The position numbers and the translations under genes are program-made. From CAZWVA01 sp964636885 (GTDB lineage Bacteria > Desulfobacterota_D > UBA1144 > Nemesobacterales > CSP1-2): a stretch of DNA of 19,411 nucleotides. This document shows, piece after piece, positions 1 to 7,242 of this stretch (position 1 is the first letter of the stretch; every line of letters starts with the position of its first letter). Under the pieces are notes generated by a model that was not told the origin of the DNA, did no database searches, and saw only the letters and a program-made list of their open reading frames with translations. The DNA lies in NCBI GenBank assembly GCA_964636885.1, contig CAZWVA010000052.1, forward strand, positions 1-19,411. Reading direction: 5' to 3'.

Positions 1-1
1 C

Positions 2-436
2 CCCGATCCCGAGATCTCATATGAAGAGGCGAAATCCGCAAGAAGCGATATCATCATGGCCACGGGAAGGTCAGATTATCCAAACCAGGTTAATAACGTC
101 CTCGGTTTTCCTTTCATATTTAGAGGGGCTCTGGATGTTAGAGCCCGTGCAATAAACGAGGAAATGAAGGTCGCCGCGGCCTATGCCCTAGCGGGTCTTG
201 CAAAGCAGGGCGCCGACCACACTGTGGCTAGGGCCTATGGAGAGGAATCTTTTGAATTCGGCCCCGAATATATCGTTCCCAAACCCTTTGATCCAAGGGT
301 ACTCGTATGGGAATCAGTTGCCGTGGCGCAGGCAGCGATGCAGACGGGGGTGGCCCGAATCACCATAGATATAGAAGAATACAGAGAAAGTCTAGAGAGA
401 AAGGCCCTTGTAAAATCCTTTGAGGTTATCTCATAA
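2..436 (+). CDS. Malic enzyme, C-terminal fragment (cut by window edge)
   Basis: The reading frame is open from base 2 to the TAA at 434-436 and has no start in the window, so this is the last ~144 residues of a longer protein. The segment DIIMATGRSDYPNQVNN followed by VLGFPFIFRGALDVRA is highly characteristic of the NAD(P)-binding domain of MaeB-type malic enzymes. These decarboxylate malate to pyruvate with NAD(P)+. INEEMKVAAAYALAGLAK and the near-terminal FGPEYIVPKPFDPRVL also match that family. An internal ATG at 56 is not the true start, because the family pattern continues upstream of it. The protein ends without the phosphotransacetylase-like extension found in long MaeB proteins, so this looks like the short (~430 residue) form. 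The cofactor preference cannot be judged from this part. Confidence 0.93.
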   Translation, partial: PDPEISYEEAKSARSDIIMATGRSDYPNQVNNVLGFPFIFRGALDVRARAINEEMKVAAAYALAGLAKQGADHTVARAYGEESFEFGPEYIVPKPFDPRVLVWESVAVAQAAMQTGVARITIDIEEYRESLERKALVKSFEVIS

Positions 437-566
437 TATAAGAGAGGGTCCGTATAAGTAATAAGGGGATCCGGTATATATAATAGGCAGGGTAGGAGGA
501 GTGCCTTTTATTCCGTTGATCTTTGGGGGGAGTTAAGTCATACTCAGCCATATAGAGTCTAAGGAT
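437..566 (+). other. Intergenic leader upstream of the CDF gene
   Basis: This 130-base gap is AT-rich, with a TATAAT-like box inside GGTATATATAATAGG (472-486) that could serve the downstream gene. A GTG at 501 opens an 11-codon frame ending at TAA 534-536. Its AGGAGG (494-499) lies too close to the GTG for normal spacing, so a real leader peptide is doubtful. A G-rich run ending in GGAG (525-532) lies 7 bases before an ATA at 540, which is in frame with the CDF gene. Confidence 0.3.
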
Positions 567-1472
567 TTGCCGTCAAATAACACGGGAAGTAAAGAAAACA
601 AGAATAGAAAACTACAAACAGCCTTATTATCGATAATAGTATCCGCCCTTCTTATAACTATAAAGCTCGTCTTCGGATTCCTTACAAACTCGATAAGCAT
701 ACTGGCCTCTGCGGTCGATTCCCTTCTCGATCTCTCGGCCTCATCGGTAAACTACTTTTCAATAAAGAAGGCGGAAAAACCGGCGGATAAGGAACACAGG
801 TTTGGACACGGTAAGGCTGAAGGGCTTGCTGGGCTTTTTCAAAGCTCCTTCATCGGGCTTTCATCCCTATACCTGGTCTACGAATCAATAAAAAGGCTGA
901 TTACCGGGGCAACCATACAATCCATAGATTCGGCTATTGTGGTAATGGCATTTACAACGGTTGTGAGTTTCCTCTTTGCAAGATACCTTGAGAGGGTAGC
1001 AAAAGAAACAGACAGTATCGCACTTGGCGCAGACTGCCTCCACTATAAGACCGACGTATACACGAACCTAAGCGTGATAATAGGACTAATCGCTATCAAA
1101 CTCCTAGGGTTTATATTCATCGACTCTTTAATCTCCATAGGGATCGCCGTTTATATAATCTGGTCTACAGTGGGCGTCCTTAAAGGGTCCATAGACATCC
1201 TAATGGATAGGGAGCTCCCAAAGGAGATCGTTGAAGAGATCAAGGGTATAATACTAAGCCATAAACCACTTGTAAAAAGCTACCACAAGATGCGAACAAG
1301 GAGGTCAGGCTCAAAGAGGTTTATAGAATTCCACCTCGTAATGGACCATACGCTTAGCTTCGTTGAATCACACAACCTAGCCGAAGACATCATTAAGGAC
1401 ATAGAGAACAAGGTGCCAAACGCCGATGTGACCGTACACGTAGACCCGCATAGCTTTCCCGATCACTCCTGA
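567..1472 (+). CDS. Cation diffusion facilitator (FieF-like metal exporter)
   Basis: A 301-residue inner-membrane antiporter that would expel divalent metal (Zn, Fe, Co or Mn) in exchange for protons. About six membrane segments lie between residues 16 and 205. The transport site is visible as D51-SLL-D55 on helix 2 and H159-YKT-D163 on helix 5, the same 4-residue spacing as in E. coli FieF. The HRFGHGKAE loop (77-85) is the family signature. The C-terminal cytoplasmic domain (from ~210) keeps metal-binding positions in FHLVMDH, ESH and HVDPH. The start is uncertain: TTG at 567 has no properly spaced ribosome binding site, while a rare ATA at 540, preceded by GGGGGGAG, would add nine residues. 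The metal is not predictable. The neighbouring His-rich protein suggests Zn, Ni or Cu handling, which is inference. Confidence 0.92.
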   Translation: MPSNNTGSKENKNRKLQTALLSIIVSALLITIKLVFGFLTNSISILASAVDSLLDLSASSVNYFSIKKAEKPADKEHRFGHGKAEGLAGLFQSSFIGLSSLYLVYESIKRLITGATIQSIDSAIVVMAFTTVVSFLFARYLERVAKETDSIALGADCLHYKTDVYTNLSVIIGLIAIKLLGFIFIDSLISIGIAVYIIWSTVGVLKGSIDILMDRELPKEIVEEIKGIILSHKPLVKSYHKMRTRRSGSKRFIEFHLVMDHTLSFVESHNLAEDIIKDIENKVPNADVTVHVDPHSFPDHS

Positions 1473-1509
1473 ACCCAAAAACAGGATATGAAACCTTTTT
1501 ATAGAAGCC

Positions 1510-1531
1510 GGGTTTAAATGTATATAAACCC
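1510..1531. promoter_or_regulatory. Inverted repeat before the His/Tyr-rich gene
   Basis: A perfect 7-base inverted repeat, GGGTTTA (1510-1516) and TAAACCC (1525-1531), separated by 8 AT-rich bases. It ends two bases before the GAGGAGG ribosome binding site (1534-1540) of the next gene. It could be a repressor operator or an RNA hairpin affecting translation. It lacks a downstream T-run, so it is not a typical terminator. Confidence 0.45.
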
Positions 1532-1545
1532 CTGAGGAGGAGAAC

Positions 1546-1821
1546 ATGAAAAGGATCGCCCTTCTTTTAACCGTTCTTTTGACCCTTATATTCGTGACTC
1601 CAAATGTAAGCTCGGCCCATAACTATCATCATTACAGAGGACATCGCTATTATCATAAACATAAACATCACCATCACCACTTTCATAGACACTATCCCAG
1701 ATACCATTTTGGATCCTACTACTATCCATATTACACTGGTACATACTATCCGGATTACTACTCCTACGGGTACTATCCATACGCTTACCCATTCTTTTCC
1801 TTCGGCATTCTAATCAGGTAG
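1546..1821 (+). CDS. Secreted His/Tyr-rich protein, probable metal binder
   Basis: A 91-residue protein starting at ATG 1546 behind a strong GAGGAGG. Residues 1-24 form a clear signal peptide: MKR, a Leu-rich core and a VSSA cleavage site. The mature part (~67 residues) has two zones. The first is His-rich, including HKHKHHHHHFHRH, with 14 His in all. The second is a Tyr/Pro/Gly repeat zone (YYYPYY, YYPDYYSYGYYPYAY), with 20 Tyr overall. There is no Cys. The family is not recognised. The composition suggests a periplasmic or envelope metal sink or an aggregating coat protein. It follows the metal exporter on the same strand (73-base gap), which supports metal handling. The opposite-strand frame over this gene is a shadow. 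Confidence 0.8.
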   Translation: MKRIALLLTVLLTLIFVTPNVSSAHNYHHYRGHRYYHKHKHHHHHFHRHYPRYHFGSYYYPYYTGTYYPDYYSYGYYPYAYPFFSFGILIR

Positions 1822-1834
1822 GAATTTGTATGCG

Positions 1835-2851
1835 CTATCCCTCTCCAGAGACCTTTAAGACCGAGGCTCCATGAACGAGGCCTTGTCGCAGGGACTCTAG
1901 GGCGTCATTTGCCTGTTCAAGACGAAACAGCCTTACCTCTGTCCTCACGGGAACCCGAGGTGCGATCTCCATGAGTTCCTCCCCATCCCTCCTAGTAAGG
2001 TTAGCCACGGAACGAACGACCCTTTCCTCCCAGAGGATCCTGTAGGGGAAGGATGGGATATCACTCATATGAATCCCACCACAAACGACCGTTCCCCCCT
2101 TTACCGTTGCCCGAAGTGCCTGAGGCAGAAGAGAGCCAACAGGTGCGAATATAATAGCGGCATCCAGTTCCTCAGGCGGCATAAGCGTGGAATCACCCGC
2201 CCAGATAGCGCCAAGCTTGAGGGCAAACCCCTGCCCCTCCATATCACCAGGCCTCGTAAAGGCATAGACCCTTTTGCCCTGATAAACGGCTATTTGGGCG
2301 ATTATATGTGCCGCAGCCCCGAAACCGTAGATCCCAAGGCGCTCCACATCCTGTCCGGCCATCCTGTAGGACCTATACCCTATTAGTCCTGCACATAAGA
2401 GAGGAGCCACCTCGGCATCCCCGTATTCATCCGGGATCTGGAAGCAGTACCTCTGGTCGGCTACGGTATACTCGGCATAACCGCCATCAAGCGTATAGCC
2501 CGTAAAGAGGGCGTTATCGCAGAGGTTCTCCCGCCCTTTATCACAGTAACGGCAACGGTTGCATGTATAGCCCAGCCAAGGTACACCAACGCGGTTTCCT
2601 ACCCGAAACCTCTCAACTCCGTTTCCAGCCTTAACAACGGTGCCAACGACCTCGTGTCCAAGGATAAGGGGCAGTTTTGGGTCCGGGAGTTCTCCATCAA
2701 ATATATGCAGGTCTGTACGGCAAACCCCGCAGGCTTGAACCCGGATGAGTACCTGATTTGGGCCTGGCTGTGGAACAGGGAGTTCCACAGCAACAAGCGG
2801 TTTTCCCGGTTTTTCGAGCACCATCGCCCTCATGGTTTTTGGGATCTCCAT
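1835..2851 (-). CDS. Zinc-dependent alcohol dehydrogenase family protein
   Basis: A 338-residue medium-chain dehydrogenase. The catalytic zinc ligands are visible as C44 (CGVCRTDLH), H66-E67 (GHEVVG) and C153 (LLCAG). The structural zinc lobe is C97, C100, C103 and C111 (CNRCRYC...C). The coenzyme fold has GFGAAAH at 176-182 in place of the usual GxGGxG, followed by VYAFTRPGD and the segment GGIHMSDIPSFPY. These are hallmarks of the bacterial subfamily of zinc alcohol dehydrogenases defined as adh_fam_2. The substrate is unknown; the subfamily is annotated as acting on alcohols or aldehydes. The start ATG is preceded by GGAGGTG on the minus strand. The gene converges on the His/Tyr-rich gene with a 13-base gap and is transcribed divergently from the HAD gene. 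Confidence 0.92.
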   Translation of the reverse strand: MEIPKTMRAMVLEKPGKPLVAVELPVPQPGPNQVLIRVQACGVCRTDLHIFDGELPDPKLPLILGHEVVGTVVKAGNGVERFRVGNRVGVPWLGYTCNRCRYCDKGRENLCDNALFTGYTLDGGYAEYTVADQRYCFQIPDEYGDAEVAPLLCAGLIGYRSYRMAGQDVERLGIYGFGAAAHIIAQIAVYQGKRVYAFTRPGDMEGQGFALKLGAIWAGDSTLMPPEELDAAIIFAPVGSLLPQALRATVKGGTVVCGGIHMSDIPSFPYRILWEERVVRSVANLTRRDGEELMEIAPRVPVRTEVRLFRLEQANDALESLRQGLVHGASVLKVSGEG

Positions 2852-3093
2852 CTTACACCTCCAAGAACTTCTTCAGAATCTCGATAAAATGACAATACCA
2901 ATTATAGAATAGACCGCGCTACTTCCAATAAGTCTTTTAATCTTGGATTCCGTAAAATCACGCAGCAATAGCGGAATTCAAAGCAGACATATTAAAATAC
3001 TTTAGTAATCGTCATAAACCCCCTCCCCTTACTTGCTTTTCTAAATTCTTCCATGAATATATTTATCCCGATAAGACATTAAGGAGCATAGAT
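2852..3093. other. Divergent intergenic region, adh / HAD phosphatase
   Basis: 242 bases without a convincing gene. The adh ribosome binding site lies at its left edge, and AAGGAG (3081-3086) precedes the HAD gene at its right edge. Promoters for both genes must be here. AT-rich stretches such as TATTAAAATAC (~2989-3000) and ATATATTTAT (~3056-3066) are candidates, but I see no clear -35/-10 pair. No repeat or RNA gene was recognised. Confidence 0.5.
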
Positions 3094-3762
3094 ATGATAA
3101 GAGCGGTCATCTTCGATATGGACGGGGTTATCATAGACAGTGAACCCCTTTGGGAAAAGACGGAAAGGATACTACTCGGAAGAAGGGGTATAGAATACAA
3201 TCCCACATACAGGGACAGGATAGTCGGCTTAAACCAGAGGGATTCGGGCAGGCTTTTAAAAGAGACGTTTAACCTTCCAGAGGAGGTTCAGGATATAATA
3301 GACGAGAGGATCGAGATTCTACTCGGCCTTTATGACCAGGAACTAGAACTGGTACCGGGACTCATACCTCTTCTCAAGGAACTCAAAGAAAATGGTCTTC
3401 TCTTAGCCCTGGCCTCAAGCTCACCAGAGAGGGTAATAAGGGCCGTCCTGGATAGGTTTTCGTTAAAGGGATTTTTCCCTGTGGTCGTCTCCGGGGACTC
3501 CGTTAGACTCGGAAAACCACATCCGGACATCTACCTCCATACCGCAAAGGAACTGGGGGTTCATCCCAGGGAATGTGCCGTCATCGAGGACTCGATTAAC
3601 GGTTTAAGATCGGCAAAAGAAGCGGGGATGATCTCCATAGCGATTCCCGATAAGAGATTAGACCGAAATGGGTTTAAGATGGCGGATCTCATCGTGGATC
3701 GTCTGAGTGAATTAAGCTCCCAGGCGATCAGGGATCTTGCCCTAGCCCCCGCTTATGCGTAG
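3094..3762 (+). CDS. HAD-superfamily phosphatase / beta-phosphoglucomutase-like
   Basis: A 222-residue cytoplasmic hydrolase of the HAD subfamily IA with all four motifs. Motif I is D8-M-D10-GVIIDSE, with D8 as nucleophile. Motif II is the ASSSP serine/threonine site. Motif III is the Lys in GKPHPDIYL. Motif IV is the acidic pair in EDSINGL. The helical cap between ~17 and 85 is the C1 type found in phosphoglycolate phosphatases and beta-phosphoglucomutases. DSEPLWEKTE after motif I is common in the sugar-phosphate phosphatase and mutase group. The exact substrate cannot be read from the sequence. The ATG at 3094 has AAGGAG 7 bases upstream. Arginine codons are almost all AGG/AGA, unlike the amide cluster downstream. 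Confidence 0.9.
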   Translation: MIRAVIFDMDGVIIDSEPLWEKTERILLGRRGIEYNPTYRDRIVGLNQRDSGRLLKETFNLPEEVQDIIDERIEILLGLYDQELELVPGLIPLLKELKENGLLLALASSSPERVIRAVLDRFSLKGFFPVVVSGDSVRLGKPHPDIYLHTAKELGVHPRECAVIEDSINGLRSAKEAGMISIAIPDKRLDRNGFKMADLIVDRLSELSSQAIRDLALAPAYA

Positions 3763-3814
3763 ATCCAATGTGTTTGATATAATAATCGGAACACGGATTA
3801 AATAAGCACATGCT

Positions 3815-4267
3815 ATGAGCTCTTATAAGGGACACCTTGCAGGCGGTACACTCGCCTTTGGCCTCTACCTCGTTGCCCTAGTAGTGTTTTTCTCTTTTAA
3901 ACCCGATCTCAATGTGCTCCTCTGGTTTGGGCTCTGCATGCTTGGGGCACTCTGGCCCGATGTGGATACAAACAGCCTTGGACAGAAGCTCTTTTACGGG
4001 ATATTCCTCATTCTCGACTGCTTCTTCATCCTTGCTGGGTGTTATAAGGAGGCAGCCTTACTCGGTCTTTTTGCCCTCCTTCCCATCGTTGGAAAGCATA
4101 GAGGCTGGACCCATACGGTCTGGGCAGCATTCGTTATTCCCTCCCCCCTCCTCATTCTTCGCGTTCTTAAACCCGAACTAAACGCAGGGGGATTAGAATA
4201 CTATATACCGGTTGTAATAGGATACTTGAGCCATCTCATCCTCGATAGGGAGATTAAGCTCTACTAA
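3815..4267 (+). CDS. Membrane-bound YdjM-like metal-dependent hydrolase (DUF457-type)
   Basis: A 150-residue polytopic membrane protein with about four hydrophobic segments. Conserved polar residues sit at family-typical spots: H7 (KGHLAGG), the WPDVDT motif with D49 and D51, HRGWTHT (95-101), and H140 with D144 near the C-terminus (SHLILD). This His/Asp pattern defines the inner-membrane family related to E. coli YdjM and YfhO-neighbour proteins, thought to be metal-dependent hydrolases. The actual reaction is not established. There is no clear ribosome binding site before ATG 3815. A TATAAT sits at ~3776-3781. The gene follows the HAD gene by 52 bases and could be co-transcribed with it. 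Confidence 0.75.
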   Translation: MSSYKGHLAGGTLAFGLYLVALVVFFSFKPDLNVLLWFGLCMLGALWPDVDTNSLGQKLFYGIFLILDCFFILAGCYKEAALLGLFALLPIVGKHRGWTHTVWAAFVIPSPLLILRVLKPELNAGGLEYYIPVVIGYLSHLILDREIKLY

Positions 4268-4326
4268 ATGTGCCTCAGCAGCCACGGCACTAGACAAACA
4301 ATGCGGAAATTAAACCCATCCCCAGG

Positions 4327-4332
4327 TATATT
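4327..4332 (+). promoter_or_regulatory. Candidate -10 box for a leaderless transcript
   Basis: TATATT ends nine bases before the ATG of the next gene, and no Shine-Dalgarno sequence lies between. Transcription would start within about three bases of the ATG, giving a leaderless or nearly leaderless mRNA. No clear -35 is visible. Confidence 0.35.
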
Positions 4333-4341
4333 AATTACACC

Positions 4342-4704
4342 ATGGACATAGAGCTACTACTCCTAGAGGTCTTTGAGAAAACGGTAATAAGCCGCTATCC
4401 GGGCCTACACATAAGCAACATGAAGGGCCTATTAAAACGGGAACTAGAGAAAAAGAGGTTTGATACTCAGGACGAAGCCATAATCGAGGCCATACTGAGA
4501 GACAAGGAGAAACCCCTTGAAGAATCCTTTATAGAAGGCCTAGACAACTATATAAATGAAATAAAAAGGGAAGCCGACCCTGGCGATTTCAGGATTAGCC
4601 TTGAGGAGGAAGCGAGGATAGTGGATATATTCTTTCTTTCCCTTGAGAGACTAGTAGACTACATCTATAATGCCCTTATCAATAAACACTTCTTCGGTGC
4701 TTGA
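4342..4704 (+). CDS. Small acidic helical protein of unknown function
   Basis: A 120-residue protein that I do not recognise. It is highly charged, with Glu/Lys/Asp/Arg-rich stretches (RELEKKRFDTQDE, RDKEKPLEE) separated by hydrophobic heptad-like segments. It is probably all-helical and cytoplasmic. There is no signal peptide, no membrane segment, no Cys and no known motif. The start ATG at 4342 has no ribosome binding site; a -10-like TATATT lies just upstream. It ends three bases before a strong hairpin terminator. Codon use matches the flanking housekeeping genes, which argues that it is a genuine gene. Confidence 0.7.
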   Translation: MDIELLLLEVFEKTVISRYPGLHISNMKGLLKRELEKKRFDTQDEAIIEAILRDKEKPLEESFIEGLDNYINEIKREADPGDFRISLEEEARIVDIFFLSLERLVDYIYNALINKHFFGA

Positions 4705-4706
4705 GA

Positions 4707-4740
4707 AAGGTAGAGACACCGTTTAAGGTGTCTCTACCTT
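4707..4740. terminator. Bidirectional hairpin terminator between convergent genes
   Basis: A perfect 14-base stem, AAGGTAGAGACACC (4707-4720) and GGTGTCTCTACCTT (4727-4740), with a 6-base loop. It separates the plus-strand small gene (ends 4704) from citrate synthase on the minus strand (ends 4773). The A/T bases at both stem ends give short U-runs in either direction, so it probably serves both transcripts. Confidence 0.85.
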
Positions 4741-4772
4741 AAATCATAAGCACATCGTTTACCGGATCTTAA

Positions 4773-6062
4773 TTATTCCCTCTCTTCAATCGGGACGTAA
4801 TCGCGTCTTTCAGGTCCCAGATATATCTGTCTCGGACGGACTATCTTTCTCTCCTCGTCTATTAGCATCTCCTTCCACTGGGCCAGCCAGCCTGATGTAC
4901 GGGCGATGGCAAAGAGTACCGTAAACATACTCGTAGGAAGCCCCATGCTTTGATATATGAGTCCGGAATAGAAGTCGACGTTTGGATAGAGCCTGCGTTT
5001 AATAAAATACTCGTCTTCAAGGGCTATCCTCTCAAGCTCCAATGCGATGTCGAGCAGAGGATTCCTTCCCGTGACCTCAAAGACCTCATGGGCTATCTGT
5101 TTTATGATCTTTGCCCTTGGATCGTAGGACTTATAGACACGATGCCCGAAGCCCATAAGCCTGAACTCGCCGGCCTTTACCCTCTTTATATACTCAGGGA
5201 TCCTATCCTTTGAGCCAATCTCCTTTAGCATGTGGAGCACCTCTTCATTGGCCCCGCCGTGTAAAGGCCCATAAAGCGCCGCGATGGCCGCCGCAGTAGC
5301 CGAATAAGGATCTGGAAGAGAGCTTCCCACGCTACGCATTGCACTCGTGCTACAGTTCTGCTCATGATCCGCATGGAGTATGAAAAGGATATCGATTGCC
5401 CTCTCTATAACCGGATTCGGCTTGTATTTGAGTTCCGTCATCTTAAACATCATGTTTAAGAAATTGCCCGTGTAACTCAAGTCGTTATCAGGATACGCAT
5501 ATGGGAGACCCATAGCATGACGGTAAGAAAAGGCGGCCAGAGTGGGCATCTTTGAGATCAGACGGTTTATCTGTATCTCCCGTATCTGTGGGTCGAAGAT
5601 ATTCTTGGCCTCAGGATAGAAGGTAGAAAGCGCACCAACCGTACTAAGAAGCATACCCATAGGATGGGCATCATAACGGAATCCATCCATAAACTTTTTG
5701 ACATTCTCGTGTATGATCGTATGATACGTCACGTCGTGGACCCATTTCTTGTACTGCGATCTCGTGGGCAACTCCCCATTTAGAAGCAGGTAAGCGACCT
5801 CTAGGTAGTTGCTCTTTTCGGCCAATTGCTCTATAGGGTAACCACGATAGAGGAGGATCCCCTTTTCACCATCAATATAGGTTATCCTGCTCTTACATGA
5901 AGCCGTATTCTCAAGAGCCGGGTCATAGCTCATCATCCCAAAGTCATCATCCGATACCTTGATCTGACGGAGATCCATTGCCCTAATCGTTCCGTGCGTT
6001 ATGGGAATCTCATAGGTTTTCCCCGTTCTATTATCAATAATGGTAAGTGTTTCCTTAGCCAC
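4773..6062 (-). CDS. gltA: Citrate synthase
   Basis: A 429-residue enzyme that condenses acetyl-CoA with oxaloacetate to citrate, the entry step of the TCA cycle. The length matches the type II (E. coli-like, ~427 residue) form with its N-terminal beta domain. Catalytic residues are visible as H269 (GPLHGGANEE), H307 (GFGHRVYK) and D363 (NVDFYSG). HADHEQNCSTS (230-240) and the C-terminal KIVRPRQIYLG are conserved in the family. Translation starts at a GTG (6060-6062) behind a strong AAAGGAGG, and a TATAAT box lies close upstream. The gene is monocistronic by appearance: a terminator lies downstream and 178 bases separate it from the protease gene upstream. Confidence 0.97.
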   Translation of the reverse strand: MAKETLTIIDNRTGKTYEIPITHGTIRAMDLRQIKVSDDDFGMMSYDPALENTASCKSRITYIDGEKGILLYRGYPIEQLAEKSNYLEVAYLLLNGELPTRSQYKKWVHDVTYHTIIHENVKKFMDGFRYDAHPMGMLLSTVGALSTFYPEAKNIFDPQIREIQINRLISKMPTLAAFSYRHAMGLPYAYPDNDLSYTGNFLNMMFKMTELKYKPNPVIERAIDILFILHADHEQNCSTSAMRSVGSSLPDPYSATAAAIAALYGPLHGGANEEVLHMLKEIGSKDRIPEYIKRVKAGEFRLMGFGHRVYKSYDPRAKIIKQIAHEVFEVTGRNPLLDIALELERIALEDEYFIKRRLYPNVDFYSGLIYQSMGLPTSMFTVLFAIARTSGWLAQWKEMLIDEERKIVRPRQIYLGPERRDYVPIEERE

Positions 6063-6083
6063 GCTCTTTATCCTCCTTTATTT

Positions 6084-6089
6084 ATTATA
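6084..6089 (-). promoter_or_regulatory. -10 box of citrate synthase promoter
   Basis: On the minus strand this reads TATAAT, about 12 bases before the AAAGGAGG ribosome binding site of the citrate synthase gene. A -35 matching TTGACA at 17 bases is not evident. The rest of the gap (6090-6240) shows nothing further that I can support. Confidence 0.4.
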
Positions 6090-6240
6090 CGAATTCGTGT
6101 TCAGTCCTGTAGTTGTAATTGAACCGTATCCCAAGGTCTCTATAGAGTTTACAGCTGAAAAGCCCATTCGGTATCAAACGCTTAGGCCATCCCTAACAAT
6201 ACCAGGATTTTAGGATTTTTCAAATTCTTTTAATAGACCG

Positions 6241-7143
6241 TTAGATCTTTATCGGAACAGGCGTAAAACACCCGATAAACACGAGAATCGCAAGGACACC
6301 GAGGAGTCTCCTCCTCCAGTCAAGAGGGATCTCGTCGTACATTGTAGGCGGATGCCTTGTACCCATAATCGAAAGGATCACCGCCCACATGATCCACCCA
6401 GGCCATCCATCAAAGATGAAAGACCCGTTATAGGAACCAAATGGTGCGCTTCCCCAGAGAGAAATAAAGAAGTGGATTATGGGTCGGGTGCCAATGCCGA
6501 GAATCCCAAGTACAAATACCATTGAGATTGAGCTAAGCCTGTACCACTTCCTAGAAAGGAGAGAATACATAATATGACCGCCATCAAGCTGACCCGCAGG
6601 GATCAGGTTAAGCGCGGTTACGAAGAGTCCGATCCATCCTGCAAACGCAACTGGATGAAGGAGAACATCGTGGCCCTCGGAGATATTTCCCAAGAAGACA
6701 TCGGTTAGAAGCGAGAAGATAAAAGGAGAACCGAGACTGAGGCCTTCTCGGACCCCCCGATCTCCGGTTTCAACCACACTTGAAAGCCTGAGTCCGATTG
6801 CTATTACGGGGATTGCGGCTATAACACCCGCAAGAGGACCGGCTATTCCTATATCGAAAAGCGCCCTTTTTGTCGAGATGGGAGACCTGATCTTAATAAA
6901 GGCGCCAAACGTTCCTATAGGAGAGATGATAGGGGGAGCCGGGATAAAATAAGGAGGGGATATATCAACCCCGTACCTTTTCCCGTATGCGTAGTGTCCC
7001 ATTTCATGGGCGCCTAGTATGAATAAAAGCGCCGCAGAAAAAGAAACCCCACCGGTTATACTTCCACCCTGAAGAAAACCCGCCAAGAAAGTGGTAGCAA
7101 GGGTCGTCAAGAAGAGTATTATGTGTACCCTACTCACTCGCAT
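6241..7143 (-). CDS. Site-2-type intramembrane zinc metalloprotease (M50)
   Basis: A 300-residue membrane protein with about six hydrophobic segments. The active site HEMGH (46-50) lies in the second hydrophobic segment. The third zinc ligand is D187 in NLIPAGQLDGGH (179-190), the LDG motif of the site-2 protease family. SPIGTFGAFIKIRSP (74-88) and the AGPLAG motif (101-106) are also typical. There is no PDZ domain, so it resembles the compact M50 proteases of thermophiles and plant EGY proteins rather than RseP. Its substrate is unknown; related proteins release membrane-tethered regulators. The gene lies 97 bases downstream of ptsP on the same strand. The Shine-Dalgarno is weak. Confidence 0.9.
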   Translation of the reverse strand: MRVSRVHIILFLTTLATTFLAGFLQGGSITGGVSFSAALLFILGAHEMGHYAYGKRYGVDISPPYFIPAPPIISPIGTFGAFIKIRSPISTKRALFDIGIAGPLAGVIAAIPVIAIGLRLSSVVETGDRGVREGLSLGSPFIFSLLTDVFLGNISEGHDVLLHPVAFAGWIGLFVTALNLIPAGQLDGGHIMYSLLSRKWYRLSSISMVFVLGILGIGTRPIIHFFISLWGSAPFGSYNGSFIFDGWPGWIMWAVILSIMGTRHPPTMYDEIPLDWRRRLLGVLAILVFIGCFTPVPIKI

Positions 7144-7242
7144 TCAAAGGACTCATAAAAACACATCTTAAAGGGTCATAGAGATGTTGGGAAATGATAC
7201 CCAAATGGATAAGAAAATAAAGGAAACCCCTTCGTGTTACTA

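Noticed and set aside
1586..1792. Minus-strand frame opposite the His/Tyr-rich gene
   Set aside because: It is a shadow caused by the biased Tyr/His codons; it lacks a ribosome binding site and overlaps a gene with a clear signal peptide.
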